Shown here: in pieces, positions 39,378-48,010 of the stretch
Numbering within the stretch: position 1 is the stretch's first letter
Layout of the letters: every line of letters starts with the position of its first letter
Source of the DNA: Actinomycetospora straminea
Lineage (GTDB): Bacteria; Actinomycetota; Actinomycetes; Mycobacteriales; Pseudonocardiaceae
NCBI RefSeq assembly: GCF_028737255.1
Contig: NZ_JAQZAN010000031.1
Span: 1 to 53,594 of the forward strand
Length of the DNA: 53,594 bases
Reading direction: 5' to 3'
Notes under the pieces: model-generated
What the model saw: the letters and a program-made list of their open reading frames with translations, nothing else
Databases searched by the model: none
Told to the model about the DNA's origin: nothing
Translations under genes and position numbers: made by a program

Positions 39378-40117
39378 GGCCGGGCGCGCGTCGCGGAGTA
39401 GAGGTGCGAGTCGCAGCCCTCGGCCACGCCCACCACCGGCCCCACGACGATCACCGCGGTGCGCCGCACGTCGGCGGCCTCGACGCGCTCGGCGATGTCG
39501 GCGAGCGTGCCCCGCAGCACCACCTCGTCGTCCCGCGACGCCCGGGCCACCACCGCCACGGGCTCCGACGCCGGCCGGTGTTGCCGCAGCGCCGCCACCA
39601 CCTCGGCGCACCGCTGCACGGCCAGGTGCAGCACGAGCGTCCCGCCGGCCGCGGCCCAGACGTCGAGCGACTCCCCCGGCGGCATGGGCGTGGCGTTGGC
39701 GGCGTCGCGGGTGAGCACCACCGACTGGCCCACTCCCGGCACGGTCAGCTCGGTGCGCAGGGCCGCGGCGGCGGCCGCGAAGGCGGGGACGCCGGGCACG
39801 ATCTCCCACGGCACGCCGGCCTCGTCGAGGCGTCGCGCCTGCTCGGCGACCGCCGAGAACACCGCCGGGTCGCCCGAGCACAGCCGCGCCACGTCGTGGC
39901 CGGCCTCGTGGGCGGCGACGAGCTCGGCGGTGATCTCGTCGAGCGTCATCCGCGCGGTGTCGACCTGCCGCGAGTGCGGCGGGCACTGCCCCAGCAGCTC
40001 GGGCGGCACGAGCGAGCCCGCGTAGAGGCAGACCGGGCTGGTCGCGATCGCGCGCAGCCCGCGCACGGTGATGAGGTCGGGGGCGCCGGGGCCCGCGCCG
40101 ACGAAGCGGACGGTCAC
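39374..40117 (-). CDS. cobM: Precorrin-4 C11-methyltransferase CobM
   Basis: 247 aa. VRFVGAGPGAPDLITVRGLRAI is the SAM-binding loop; VCLYAGSLVPPELL, DVARLCSGDPAVFSAVAEQ and EIVPGVPAFAAAAAALRTELTVP are CobM/CbiF signatures. It methylates C11 of precorrin-4. The GTG start directly follows the cobL TGA with no gap. Part of the minus-strand cobL-cobM-(small ORF)-cobK operon. Confidence 0.95.
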   Translation of the reverse strand: MTVRFVGAGPGAPDLITVRGLRAIATSPVCLYAGSLVPPELLGQCPPHSRQVDTARMTLDEITAELVAAHEAGHDVARLCSGDPAVFSAVAEQARRLDEAGVPWEIVPGVPAFAAAAAALRTELTVPGVGQSVVLTRDAANATPMPPGESLDVWAAAGGTLVLHLAVQRCAEVVAALRQHRPASEPVAVVARASRDDEVVLRGTLADIAERVEAADVRRTAVIVVGPVVGVAEGCDSHLYSATRARP

Positions 40118-41320
40118 TCACCCATCCTTGCGCGCGACGAGCTGCGTGATGCCGGCCAGGGGCCGCCACCCGGAGAACCGTCCGACCGGCGCGACGCGCT
40201 CGATCCCGATCCGGCGCAGCGCCCCGCCGTGGTCGGCGCGGAACGCGGCGAGCGCGGCCTCGCCCTCCACGGTGACCGTGTTGACGACGAGCCGCCCGCC
40301 GGGACGCAGCGCGGCCCAGACCGCGTCGAGCATCCCGGGCGCGGACGCCCCACCGCCGACGAACACCGCGTCGGGCGCGTCGAGCCCCGCCAGCGCCTCG
40401 GGCGCCCGCCCGACCACCACCCGCAGCCCCGGCACCCCGAGCGTCGCGGCGTTGGCACGGATGCGCTCCGCCCGGTCGTCGCGCACCTCCACCGAGATCG
40501 AACGGCAGGCGGGGTGGTGGCGCATCCACTCGATCCCGACGCTCCCGGCCCCGCCGCCGACGTCCCAGAGCAGCGCGCCGGGCACGGGCCGCAGCGCGGT
40601 GACCGACAGCGCGCGGACCTCGGCCTTCGTCAGCTGGCCGTCGTGGTCGTAGGCGTCGTCGGGCAGGCCCGGGGCGCGGCCGAGGAGCCGGTCGTCGGGG
40701 ACCTCGGGGCAGGTGACGGCGACGACGGCGAGCGGGTCGCCCGCGGGCTGGTCCCAGTCGCGCGCGCGGCCGTCGGCGCGGCTCTCCCCCGGCGCGCCGA
40801 GCGAGGCCAGCACGGTCAGCGTCGCCTCGCCGTACCCCCAGGCCGTCAGCGCGGCGGCCAGCGCGGCCGGGGCCTCGCCGTCGGGCACGAGCACGAGCAG
40901 CCGCCGTCGCGGCGCCAGCGCGGCCCGGACCGCCGCGAGCGGGCGCCCGACGGTCGAGAGCACCTCGACGTCCTGCGCCGCCCAGCCCAGCCGGGCACAG
41001 GCGAGCGCGAGCGAGGAGGGGGCGGGCAGCACGGTCGCCGTCGGGTCGTGGGCGAGGACGGCCGAGCCGATGCCGTAGAACGTCGGGTCGCCGCTGGCGA
41101 GGACCGCCAGCGACCGGTCGGCGTGCTCGGCGAGCAGCCCGGGCAGTGCGGGCATCAGCGGCGAGGGCCAGGTGACGTGCTCGGCGGCCGACGACGGCAG
41201 CAGCGCGAGCTGGCGCGGCGCGCCGAGCACGACGTCGGCCTTCTCCAGCGCGGCGCGGGCGGGCTCACCCAGCCCCGGCCACCCGTCGGCGCCGATGCCG
41301 ACCACGGTCACGCTCACCAC
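40118..41320 (-). CDS. cobL: Precorrin-6Y C5,15-methyltransferase (decarboxylating) CobL
   Basis: 400 aa, the usual length of the CbiE-CbiT fusion. Residues ~1-200 are the C5 methyltransferase (VTVVGIGADGWPGLGEPARAAL, LASGDPTFYGIGSAV). Residues ~215-400 are CbiT, a class I SAM fold (KAEVRALSVTALRPVPGALLWDVGGGAGSVGIEWMR; APDAVFVGGGAS), which methylates C15 with decarboxylation at C12. Three in-frame GTGs lie at the N-terminus; the first follows GAGG by four bases. It opens the minus-strand cob operon. Confidence 0.94.
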   Translation of the reverse strand: MVSVTVVGIGADGWPGLGEPARAALEKADVVLGAPRQLALLPSSAAEHVTWPSPLMPALPGLLAEHADRSLAVLASGDPTFYGIGSAVLAHDPTATVLPAPSSLALACARLGWAAQDVEVLSTVGRPLAAVRAALAPRRRLLVLVPDGEAPAALAAALTAWGYGEATLTVLASLGAPGESRADGRARDWDQPAGDPLAVVAVTCPEVPDDRLLGRAPGLPDDAYDHDGQLTKAEVRALSVTALRPVPGALLWDVGGGAGSVGIEWMRHHPACRSISVEVRDDRAERIRANAATLGVPGLRVVVGRAPEALAGLDAPDAVFVGGGASAPGMLDAVWAALRPGGRLVVNTVTVEGEAALAAFRADHGGALRRIGIERVAPVGRFSGWRPLAGITQLVARKDG

Positions 41321-41364
41321 GACACCTCATCACGGACACCCCGCCGATCGGGCTGGGAGCCTCG

Positions 41365-41393
41365 TCACGCGCCGACTCACGCGCCGACTCACG
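41365..41393. repeat. 12-bp direct repeat downstream of thioesterase gene
   Basis: TCACGCGCCGAC occurs twice in tandem (41365, 41377) followed by a partial TCACG that overlaps the thioesterase stop codon. It lies in the short gap before cobL. Confidence 0.8.
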
Positions 41394-42174
41394 ATCCGCT
41401 GTAGCGCAGCCCCGTCATCGTCAGCACCGTGCGGTCACGGTCGTCGCGCAGCACCGCGCGGGCGCTGCGCAGGCGTCGGCCGCCGTGCTCGACCTCGGTC
41501 GTCGTGTGCACCGTGCGGCCGTCGACGGGCACGGCGCGCAGGAACGTCGCCGTGGCCTCGTCCGCCGGGCCGCCCAGCACGTCGGCGAGCGCCCGGGCGG
41601 GCAGCGACGCCAGCGCCCCGCCCTGCACGACGCCCGCGTGGTTCACCGCCACGGGGTCGGGGGCCGCGCCCTCGAGCACGAGCCCGTCGGGCGCCCGCGG
41701 CGGGTCGGACCAGGTGGACGCGGCGCCGGGCCACGTCGACGCGGCGACGCCGTCGGCGAGGACCGCGTTGCGCCCGATCGCCCGCGCGACCGTGCGCCCG
41801 GCGTCGTCGGTGATCACCGCGGTGCTCAGGGCGACGCCATCGGTGACGTCGTCCAGCGTGCCCACCCCCCGCAGCGACCCGGAGGTCCGCGCGACGACGT
41901 GCAGCGTCAGCCGCAGCGTCGTGATCCGCTCCCCCGGGGCGAGCGTGCCGGTGACGGCCACCCCGGTGACGAAGTCGGCGAGCACCCACAGCGCCGCGTC
42001 GGGCTCCCGCGCCGGCGCGGGCAGCGCGGGCAGCACAGGGAGCACCGCCTCGGCCCGCCCCGGCGCCACCGCGCGCAGCCGGGCCCCGACGGCGGCGTGC
42101 ACCGGCGCGAGCGGGACGTCGTCGGCGACGCAGCGTTCGAGCGCCCGCAGCGGGGCGTCGGTGGCGGTGCTCAG
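41389..42174 (-). CDS. PaaI-like double-hotdog thioesterase
   Basis: About 261 aa if translated from CTG 42174, or 237 aa from GTG 42102. Two hotdog-like halves are seen: DFVTGVAVTGTLAPGERITTLRLTLHVVART and NHAGVVQGGALASLPARALADVLGG, the latter with the HxGxVxGGxxxxLxD-like motif of acyl-CoA thioesterases. The N-terminal helix (PLAPVHAAVGARLRAVAPG) belongs to the fold, so the GTG start would cut it. No ATG, GTG or TTG lies upstream, but CTGA overlaps the SDR stop exactly, so a rare CTG start with coupling is likely. Substrate unknown. Confidence 0.7.
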   Translation of the reverse strand: MSTATDAPLRALERCVADDVPLAPVHAAVGARLRAVAPGRAEAVLPVLPALPAPAREPDAALWVLADFVTGVAVTGTLAPGERITTLRLTLHVVARTSGSLRGVGTLDDVTDGVALSTAVITDDAGRTVARAIGRNAVLADGVAASTWPGAASTWSDPPRAPDGLVLEGAAPDPVAVNHAGVVQGGALASLPARALADVLGGPADEATATFLRAVPVDGRTVHTTTEVEHGGRRLRSARAVLRDDRDRTVLTMTGLRYSGS

Positions 42175-43073
42175 GACCGCGCGCCGGCGCGGATGTGCGG
42201 CGTGACCCCGGTCAGCTCGGCGGCGAGGTCCCACAGCGCGGCCTGGGTGGCGCGGTCGTGCGACGCGACCGTCGAGCCGACCGGCACCGGCGGCCCGGAG
42301 ATCTCCTGGAAGCCGCTGGGGCCGACGTAGGTGCCGCCGGGCAGGTCGGGCACCGTCGCCGCGTAGAGCGTGGGCTGCGCGCCACCCGCCGGCCCCTGCG
42401 CGACGATCTTGTTGAAGACGCCCATGGCGAGGTCCTGCACCGACTCGGTGCGGCTCTGCAGGTTGGTCGCGCTGTAGCCGGGGTGCGCGGCCATCGAGCG
42501 CAGCGGCGACCCGGCGGCGACGAAGCGGTGCTCGAGCTCGTAGGCGAACATCAGGTCGGCGAGCTTGGACTGCCCGTAGGCGAGCCAGCGCTGGTAGCGG
42601 CGGCGGCGCCAGTTGAGGTCGGCGAGGTCGATCTTGCCGACGCGGTGCGCGACGCTCGACAGCGTCACCACGCGGTCGGTGACGACGTCGAGCAGCAGGC
42701 CCGTGAGGGCGAAGTGGCCCAGGAAGTTCGTGCCGATCTGCATCTCGAAGCCGTCGGCGGTGCGCCGCTCCGGGACCGCCATGAGGCCGGCGTTGTTGAT
42801 CAGCACGTCGACCGGACCCTCGAGGTCGGCGGCGAAGGCGCGCACCGAGGACAGGTCGGCGAGGTCGAGGCGGCGGACCTCGGTGGTCCCGCGCCCGGCG
42901 ATCTCGGCGGCGGCCTGCTCGCCCTTCTCGGTGTCGCGCACGGCGAGCACGACGCGGGCGCCGGCGCGCACCAGCTCGCGGGACGCCTCGAGGCCGATCC
43001 CGGAGTTCGCGCCGGTGACGACGAAGGTGCGGCCGGACTGGTCTCCGATGTCGGCGGGGGTCCACGCGGTCAT
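42171..43073 (-). CDS. Short-chain dehydrogenase/reductase (retinol dehydrogenase-like)
   Basis: 300 aa. TFVVTGANSGIGLEASRELVRAGARVVLAVRD is the classical TGxxxGIG cofactor site with an Arg (VRDTEKG) that favours NADP(H). Catalytic residues are VTLSSVAH (Ser) and Y166-x3-K170 (YGQSK); NNAG is present. The length and the FLGHFALTGLL segment match the retinol dehydrogenase/protochlorophyllide reductase-like SDR group common in mycobacteria. It is upstream of, and apparently coupled to, the thioesterase. Confidence 0.88.
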   Translation of the reverse strand: MTAWTPADIGDQSGRTFVVTGANSGIGLEASRELVRAGARVVLAVRDTEKGEQAAAEIAGRGTTEVRRLDLADLSSVRAFAADLEGPVDVLINNAGLMAVPERRTADGFEMQIGTNFLGHFALTGLLLDVVTDRVVTLSSVAHRVGKIDLADLNWRRRRYQRWLAYGQSKLADLMFAYELEHRFVAAGSPLRSMAAHPGYSATNLQSRTESVQDLAMGVFNKIVAQGPAGGAQPTLYAATVPDLPGGTYVGPSGFQEISGPPVPVGSTVASHDRATQAALWDLAAELTGVTPHIRAGARS

Positions 43074-43123
43074 GCGCGTCCCGTGCCCCGCGGGGTGATG
43101 ATCCAAACGGTCGTCGGCCGTGG

Positions 43124-43852
43124 TCACGGCCGCACGAGCACCTCGGCCAGGTGGCGGTACACCTCGACGTTGACGCCCAGCCCGACGTGGCTGCCGCGGA
43201 CCTCGCGCCACTCCGCGTCGTCGGGGCGGCAGGCCGAGGGCCGCACGATCCCGTCCTCCGCGCTCCAGATCGCGACGACCGGCGGCGTGGCCGGCGCCTG
43301 CAGGTCGGCGGAGAACGGGCAGGGGCAGCGCACGGTCAGGCAGTGCGGCCGGTGGGGGCGCACGACGTTCTGCGCGACGCGGGCGCCGCTGACCGCCGCG
43401 AGCGTGAGGACCGACGCGTCGAGCTGCGAGGCCAGCGGGCTGCCGAGGGCCACGACGCGCCGGACCCGGTCGGGGCTGCGCGCCGCGAGCGCGCGGGCGA
43501 ACAGGCCGCCCCGGCTGTGCCCGACGAGCGTGACCGGGGCGCCGGCGCGCTCGGCGACGTCGGTGAGCCGGCGGTCCAGGCGGCGCACCGCGGCCTCGGA
43601 GCAGTCGACGTTCCAGGTGATGCCCGAGCGGTAGGACCGGTGGCCGACCTTCCGCAGCCAGTCGTGCAGGACGGCGAGGGTGAGGTCGCCGGCGAGGAAC
43701 CCCGGCACGAGCATCACGGGCGCGCCGTCGCCGTGCGGGACGTCGGTGCCGCGCCACGTGTCGGACAGGAGCAGCCGCGCCAGCTCGAGGTGCACCCGCG
43801 CCTCACCGAACGGGTGCCCCCACCAGCGGACCGGCGGCGGCAGCTCCGTCAC
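43124..43852 (-). CDS. Alpha/beta hydrolase (lipase-like)
   Basis: 242 aa. VMLVPGFLAGDLTLAVLHDWL gives the oxyanion region, GHSRGGLFARALA the nucleophile elbow (Ser 113), and WSAEDGIVRPSAC with GSHVGLGVNVEVY supply the acid and His. The pattern resembles triacylglycerol lipase/esterase EstA-like proteins. There is no signal peptide, so it is probably cytoplasmic. A GTG start is used. The 46-bp palindrome copy 2 sits 11 nt upstream, between this gene and the cupin gene. Confidence 0.83.
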   Translation of the reverse strand: MTELPPPVRWWGHPFGEARVHLELARLLLSDTWRGTDVPHGDGAPVMLVPGFLAGDLTLAVLHDWLRKVGHRSYRSGITWNVDCSEAAVRRLDRRLTDVAERAGAPVTLVGHSRGGLFARALAARSPDRVRRVVALGSPLASQLDASVLTLAAVSGARVAQNVVRPHRPHCLTVRCPCPFSADLQAPATPPVVAIWSAEDGIVRPSACRPDDAEWREVRGSHVGLGVNVEVYRHLAEVLVRP

Positions 43853-43862
43853 GCCCCGAGGG

Positions 43863-43908
43863 TATGTGAGTGATTTTCACGGCTATAGCCGTGAAAATCA
43901 CTCACCTA
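43863..43908. repeat. 46-bp near-perfect palindrome (copy 2)
   Basis: Halves 43863-43885 and 43886-43908 are reverse complements except one position. It shares 41 of 46 bases with copy 1 at 27634; four of the five differences form two compensating base pairs (C-G to T-A, and C-G to A-T). It begins five bases after the cupin stop. Confidence 0.92.
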
Positions 43909-43913
43909 CGGGC

Positions 43914-44276
43914 TCAGCCGCGGGCGTAGGTCTCGGCCGTCTTGGCCTCGAACTCCAGGGCGACGAACTGCTCGTCGCCGACCACCCAGGCGTCGTGGCC
44001 CGGGGTCAGGCGGTAGCTCTCGCCGGCGGCGAGGTCGGCCTCGGTGCCGTCGTCGGCCCTGACGTGCAGGTGGCCCGCCACGACGTAGCCCAGGTGCGCC
44101 GCCTGGCAGCTCTCGCCGCCGACCACCGGCTTGATGCACTCCGACCAGCGCCAGCCCGGCTGCGCGGTCAACCGGGCGATCGTGGCGTCGCCGAGCTTCA
44201 CGACCTCGAGGCGGGTCCTGTCCGGGGTGCGGGTCTCGTCCGGCGCACCCATGTTCCTGTGCTCGATCGCGGCCAT
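43914..44276 (-). CDS. Cupin-domain protein
   Basis: 120 aa. LTAQPGWRWSECIKPVVGGESCQAAHLGYVVAGHLHVRADDG and GESYRLTPGHDAWVVGDEQFVALEF form the two cupin motifs, with His in AAHLGYV, GHLHV and PGHDAW as possible metal ligands. It is a small single-domain barrel of unknown substrate. AAGGAGG precedes the ATG by five bases. The palindrome copy 2 begins right after its stop and may serve as its terminator. Confidence 0.83.
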   Translation of the reverse strand: MAAIEHRNMGAPDETRTPDRTRLEVVKLGDATIARLTAQPGWRWSECIKPVVGGESCQAAHLGYVVAGHLHVRADDGTEADLAAGESYRLTPGHDAWVVGDEQFVALEFEAKTAETYARG

Positions 44277-44395
44277 GACGGCCTCCTTCGACGTGGCTCA
44301 CCCGGGACCCGGGCGCCCCCCGTCGGGCCGCTCAGTGTGACGGTGTTCGTCGCGGCCGTCGCCGACCGCCACCCGTCCGGCCCAGCAAACGTGAC

Positions 44396-44524
44396 TCAGA
44401 GCCAGCGCGTCAGGGTGCCCGGGTACAGCGCGTCGACGATCCGGGCCCACAGCTCCTGCGCCGGCGGGCCGCGCCGTCCACACCTGCCGGTCGGTCGCGC
44501 CGGCGGCGACAGCGGCCGGCTCAC
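44396..44524 (-). CDS. 42-codon ORF coupled to response-regulator stop
   Basis: GTG 44524 overlaps the TGA of the response regulator (GTGA). The product ends AQELWARIVDALYPGTLTRWL, which reads like a real folded segment; nearly all codons end in G/C. I do not recognise it. It may be a small partner gene or the remnant of a longer one. Confidence 0.4.
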   Translation of the reverse strand: MSRPLSPPARPTGRCGRRGPPAQELWARIVDALYPGTLTRWL

Positions 44525-45168
44525 GGCGCCCGGTCGGTGAGGTAGCGGACGACGGCGAGGACGCGGCGGTGGTCGTCGTCGGTCACCGCCAGCCCGAGCG
44601 CGTCGTAGATGCCCGACGAGTGCGCCACCACGGCCTTCTCGGTGATCGACAACCGGCGGGCGATCCCGCTGTTCGTGCGGCCCTCGGCGATGAGGGCCAG
44701 GACCTGCCGGCGACGGGGACCCAGGCCGGCGATGGCGTCCTCGCGGCGCGACATCATCGCCGCGGCGACCTCGGGGTCGAGGGCCGTGCCGCCGGCGGCG
44801 ACGCGGCGGAGGTCGTCGCAGAACCCGGCGCCGTCGGCGATGCGGTACTTCAGCAGGTAGCCCACGCCCGCGGCGGAGTCCCCGAGCAGCTCGCGCGCGT
44901 ACCGGCGGGCGACGTGCTGGGACAGGACGACGACGGCCGTGCCCGGCACCTCGGTGCGGACGCGCACCGCGGCGCGCAGGCCGTCGTCGGTGTGCGTCGG
45001 CGGCATCCGGATGTCGGTGACCAGCACGTCGGGACGGCGCTGCCGGGTCAGCTCGACCACCTCGTCGGCGTCGGCGGCGCTGCCCACGACCTCGATCCCG
45101 GACCGTTCCAGGACCAGGACCAGCCCCTCGCGCAGCAGGGCCTCGTCCTCCCCGATCACGACCCGCAC
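44521..45168 (-). CDS. NarL/LuxR-family response regulator
   Basis: 215 aa. Receiver domain VRVVIGEDEALLREGLVLVLERSGIEVVG with phospho-acceptor D52 in VLVTDIRM, and VVLSQHVARRYARELL plus K in LLKYRIAD as the conserved Lys. The C-terminus is a LuxR helix-turn-helix: LGPRRRQVLALIAEGRTNSGIARRLSITEKAVVAHSSGIYDALGL. The usual N-K-x-I is N-S-G-I and the recognition helix has VVAHSSGIYDAL. GGAGG four bases before GTG 45168 supports the start, which lies within the kinase coding end (13-nt overlap). Pairs with the histidine kinase upstream. Confidence 0.92.
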   Translation of the reverse strand: MRVVIGEDEALLREGLVLVLERSGIEVVGSAADADEVVELTRQRRPDVLVTDIRMPPTHTDDGLRAAVRVRTEVPGTAVVVLSQHVARRYARELLGDSAAGVGYLLKYRIADGAGFCDDLRRVAAGGTALDPEVAAAMMSRREDAIAGLGPRRRQVLALIAEGRTNSGIARRLSITEKAVVAHSSGIYDALGLAVTDDDHRRVLAVVRYLTDRAP

Positions 45169-46919
45169 GGCACCTCCAGCACCAGACGGGTCCCCCGGCC
45201 CTCGGCGCTGTCGAGGACGATGCCGCCGCCGACCGCGCCCGCCCGGTCGGCGACACCGCGCAGACCGGCGCCCGCCCCGACCCGCGCGCCGCCGACCCCG
45301 TCGTCGGCGACCTCCACCCGCAGCCGGCCGCCGACCCGGGCGATGTCGACGGCGACCTTGGTGGCCCCGGCGTGCTTGACCGCGTTGGTGACCGCCTCGA
45401 CGACCACGTGATAGGCGGTGCTCTCGGCGGCCGGCAGGAGGTCCTCGTCGGCGCCTGCCTCGGCGGTGAGCACCAGCGGCAGCGGGCTGCGCTCGGCGAG
45501 GTCCTCGACGGCGGCGACCAGGCCCTGCTCGATGAGCAGCGCGGGCAGCACGTCGTGGACGAGGTCGCGCAGCTCGGTGACCGCGTCCTCGATCCCCCGC
45601 CGCACCGCGGCGAGCGAGCCCTCGTCGGCCACCGAGGCGTCCGACGCGGCCACGGCCAGCAGCACCAGCCGGCTCTGCAGGCGGTCGTGCAGGTCGCGGG
45701 CGAGCCGGCGGCGCTCGCGGTCGCCGGAGGCGACGAGGCGTGCCCGCGACGCCCGCAGGTCCTCCCGGCTCGCGAGCAGCGCCGCGGTCAGCCGCTCCCG
45801 GTCGGCGGCGAGCGCGACGATGCGCCCGGCCGCGCGGACCGGTTCGGGGTCGGGGTGCAGCGCGCGGTCGTGGATGACGACGGCGACCTCCCGCTCCCCC
45901 AGCACGACCGGGACGGCGACCCGGTCGTCGCCCGGCGCCGGGAGCGCCACCGGGGCGCCGGCCTCGTCGACCCACGACCCGTCGGCCCCGTCGGTCCCCT
46001 CGGCGCGCTCCACCGGGAACGCGAGCCGCAGGGACGGGTCGCCGAGCGCGCGGGCCAGCGCCCCGCGCAGGTCGCCCTCGCGCCCGGGGCGGGCGAGCCA
46101 GGCGGCCAGTTCCTGGAGCTCCCCGGTGCGCGCGAACCCGCCGCGCAGCATCGCCGCCGTGAACGCCACCGGCACCCCGGCCTGGGCGAGGAGCTGCAGC
46201 ACCGGGGCGAGCAGGGGGTCGGCGCCGGCGTAGCGGGTGAGCGCGCTGAGCACCGAGATGCTCAGCACCGCCACCGCCCCGTAGGCGTAGACCGGCAGCA
46301 GGGCGCGGCGCCGGTCACGGTCGGCGAGGACCAGACGCCGCACGAGCACGGCGGCCACCACGCCGAGCAGGGCGGTCGCCGCCACGGTCTGGGCCAGCGT
46401 CGCCGCCGCCGCGACCGCCGGCCGGTCGGCGACGAACAGCGGGTCGTAGGGCGTCGCGAGGGGCGTCGCGGCGTAGCGCGCGGGCTGCGGCAGGAGCGCC
46501 ACGAGGTAGCCGGCGGCCGCCAGCATCCGCGGGCCGCGCGCGCCGAGCCGCCCGGACGGGAACGCGAGCAGCGCGTGCAGGACGATCGCGATCGGGATCC
46601 ACGCCGTGATCTGGCCGACGGCGATCAGCGCCGGGACGAGGGTGTTGACGAGCGCCGCGGCGAGCCACGCGAGGGCGCCGGCGACGAGGATCGGGCCGGT
46701 CCGGTTGCTCGGGCGCCGCGCCCACGCCACCGCCCCGACCCCGGCGTACACCACGCCGGTGAGCGGGAGCAGTACGAGCAGGCCGTACGGCCCCTCCGGG
46801 CTGCCGACGAGCAGCACCATCTCGATCGCCGCGCACAGCACGACGGCGGCGACGAGCGCGACCAGGGCGAGGCGCAGGGTGCGCGTCGCCGCGCCCGACC
46901 GTCGCCCCCCGCGATCCAC
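45156..46919 (-). CDS. Two-component sensor histidine kinase (HisKA_3)
   Basis: 587 aa from GTG 46919. The N-terminal half has eight or so membrane helices (~12-250). A GAF-like/linker region follows (GSWVDEAGAPVALPAPGDDRVAVPVVLGEREVAVVI). HisKA_3 has ASGDRERRRLARDLHDRLQSRL with phospho-His 411; the ATPase domain shows EAVTNAVKHAGAT (N box), VEVADDGVGGARVGAGAGLRGVADRAGAVGG (G1/G2). Family kinases of this type (DesK/LiaS-like) sense membrane or envelope stress. It overlaps its response regulator by 13 nt. The frame is open upstream to 47054 into the CPBP gene. Confidence 0.9.
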   Translation of the reverse strand: MDRGGRRSGAATRTLRLALVALVAAVVLCAAIEMVLLVGSPEGPYGLLVLLPLTGVVYAGVGAVAWARRPSNRTGPILVAGALAWLAAALVNTLVPALIAVGQITAWIPIAIVLHALLAFPSGRLGARGPRMLAAAGYLVALLPQPARYAATPLATPYDPLFVADRPAVAAAATLAQTVAATALLGVVAAVLVRRLVLADRDRRRALLPVYAYGAVAVLSISVLSALTRYAGADPLLAPVLQLLAQAGVPVAFTAAMLRGGFARTGELQELAAWLARPGREGDLRGALARALGDPSLRLAFPVERAEGTDGADGSWVDEAGAPVALPAPGDDRVAVPVVLGEREVAVVIHDRALHPDPEPVRAAGRIVALAADRERLTAALLASREDLRASRARLVASGDRERRRLARDLHDRLQSRLVLLAVAASDASVADEGSLAAVRRGIEDAVTELRDLVHDVLPALLIEQGLVAAVEDLAERSPLPLVLTAEAGADEDLLPAAESTAYHVVVEAVTNAVKHAGATKVAVDIARVGGRLRVEVADDGVGGARVGAGAGLRGVADRAGAVGGGIVLDSAEGRGTRLVLEVPCGS

Positions 46920-47004
46920 GTGATCACGGTGGCACGCCGCGGGGTGCGGGTCGAGGCCGTCCCACAGGCCCTGCCGCAGGCCGTGACCCGCGGGGACGGG
47001 CCGA

Positions 47005-47904
47005 TCACACGGCGTCGGGGGACTCCTCGAGCCGGCGTTGGCCCAGCCGGCCACGGGTGGCGACGACCAGCACGAGCGCGACCACCCCGAAACCGATCAT
47101 GTACGGGAAGGCGCTGGCCACGGCCTCGGGCGGGAAGATCGCCCCGAGGGTGCCCGTGAACGTGTCGATCGAGGAGTGCACGAGGACCGCGAGCAGCAGG
47201 CTGGCGCGGGTGTTGTTGAAGACCCAGGTGATCACGACGGTGAACGTGACCGCGGTGAGGGTGAACAGCACGATGCCCGACAGCCCGCCGCCGCCCGACG
47301 ACGCCGCCCAGGACGGCACCAGGAACTCGGGCAGGTGCCAGAGCGCCCACAGCACCCCGAGCACCAGGGAGGCGCCGAGCGGGCCGAGCGAGCGCTGCAT
47401 GCGCGGCAGGGCGAAGCCGCGCCAGCCGATCTCCTCGAACAGCGGCCCGCCGAGCACCGTCACGAGCAGGAACGTCACCACGTAGGACACGAGGTAGCCC
47501 GGACCGCCGAGGGCGCCGAGGGCCGGCGCGGTCCCCGCGTAGACCATCGTGCCCACCAGCATGATCAGCGGGACGCCGACGAGCGCCACGACGTACCAGC
47601 GCACCCCGACCCGCCACCGCACGAGGCGCGCGAGCAGGCGGCGCACCCCCGCGCCGCCGCCGGTCACCCACGCCATCACCAGGCCGGCCAGCGCCGGTCC
47701 GAGGAGGATCGCGGTCGCGTTGAGGTAGCCCACCAGGGCGGGGTCGATCCGCGTGGGCAGCAGCCCGGCGCCGTCCTGGCCGAGCGTCCACGGCGCCCAC
47801 ACGATCCACGAGAACGCGTAGGCCATGACGAAGAACGCGACGAGGGGACGGCGCGCGAGCACCCCCGTCCGCTCGGACCGCTGTCGACCCGGTGACACCG
47901 TCAT
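47005..47904 (-). CDS. CPBP-family intramembrane metalloprotease
   Basis: 299 aa from ATG 47904. It has about seven membrane helices. The CPBP (Abi/CAAX-protease-like) motifs are all present: FEEIGWRGFALP (EExxxR), LWALWHLPEFL (FxxxH-type) and VHSSIDTF (HxxxD). Such proteases cleave within membranes; bacterial substrates are mostly unknown. It precedes the histidine kinase by about 85 nt on the same strand, so envelope signalling is a plausible shared theme. A longer ORF begins at 47946 but has no better ribosome site. Confidence 0.88.
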   Translation of the reverse strand: MTVSPGRQRSERTGVLARRPLVAFFVMAYAFSWIVWAPWTLGQDGAGLLPTRIDPALVGYLNATAILLGPALAGLVMAWVTGGGAGVRRLLARLVRWRVGVRWYVVALVGVPLIMLVGTMVYAGTAPALGALGGPGYLVSYVVTFLLVTVLGGPLFEEIGWRGFALPRMQRSLGPLGASLVLGVLWALWHLPEFLVPSWAASSGGGGLSGIVLFTLTAVTFTVVITWVFNNTRASLLLAVLVHSSIDTFTGTLGAIFPPEAVASAFPYMIGFGVVALVLVVATRGRLGQRRLEESPDAV

Positions 47905-48010
47905 GGCCGGTCGTCCCTCCCGCCCGGCGGCTCGCCGGACCGTCACGTCGCTGCGGATCGGACGCTAGGTCGCTGGTCCGGCGGGAGGAAGGGACCTGGG
48001 TCCAGGGGGT

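Noticed and set aside
46919..46928. CGTGATCACG palindrome upstream of the histidine kinase as an operator
   Set aside because: A 10-bp palindrome covering the start codon is expected by chance in this composition and has no partner site.
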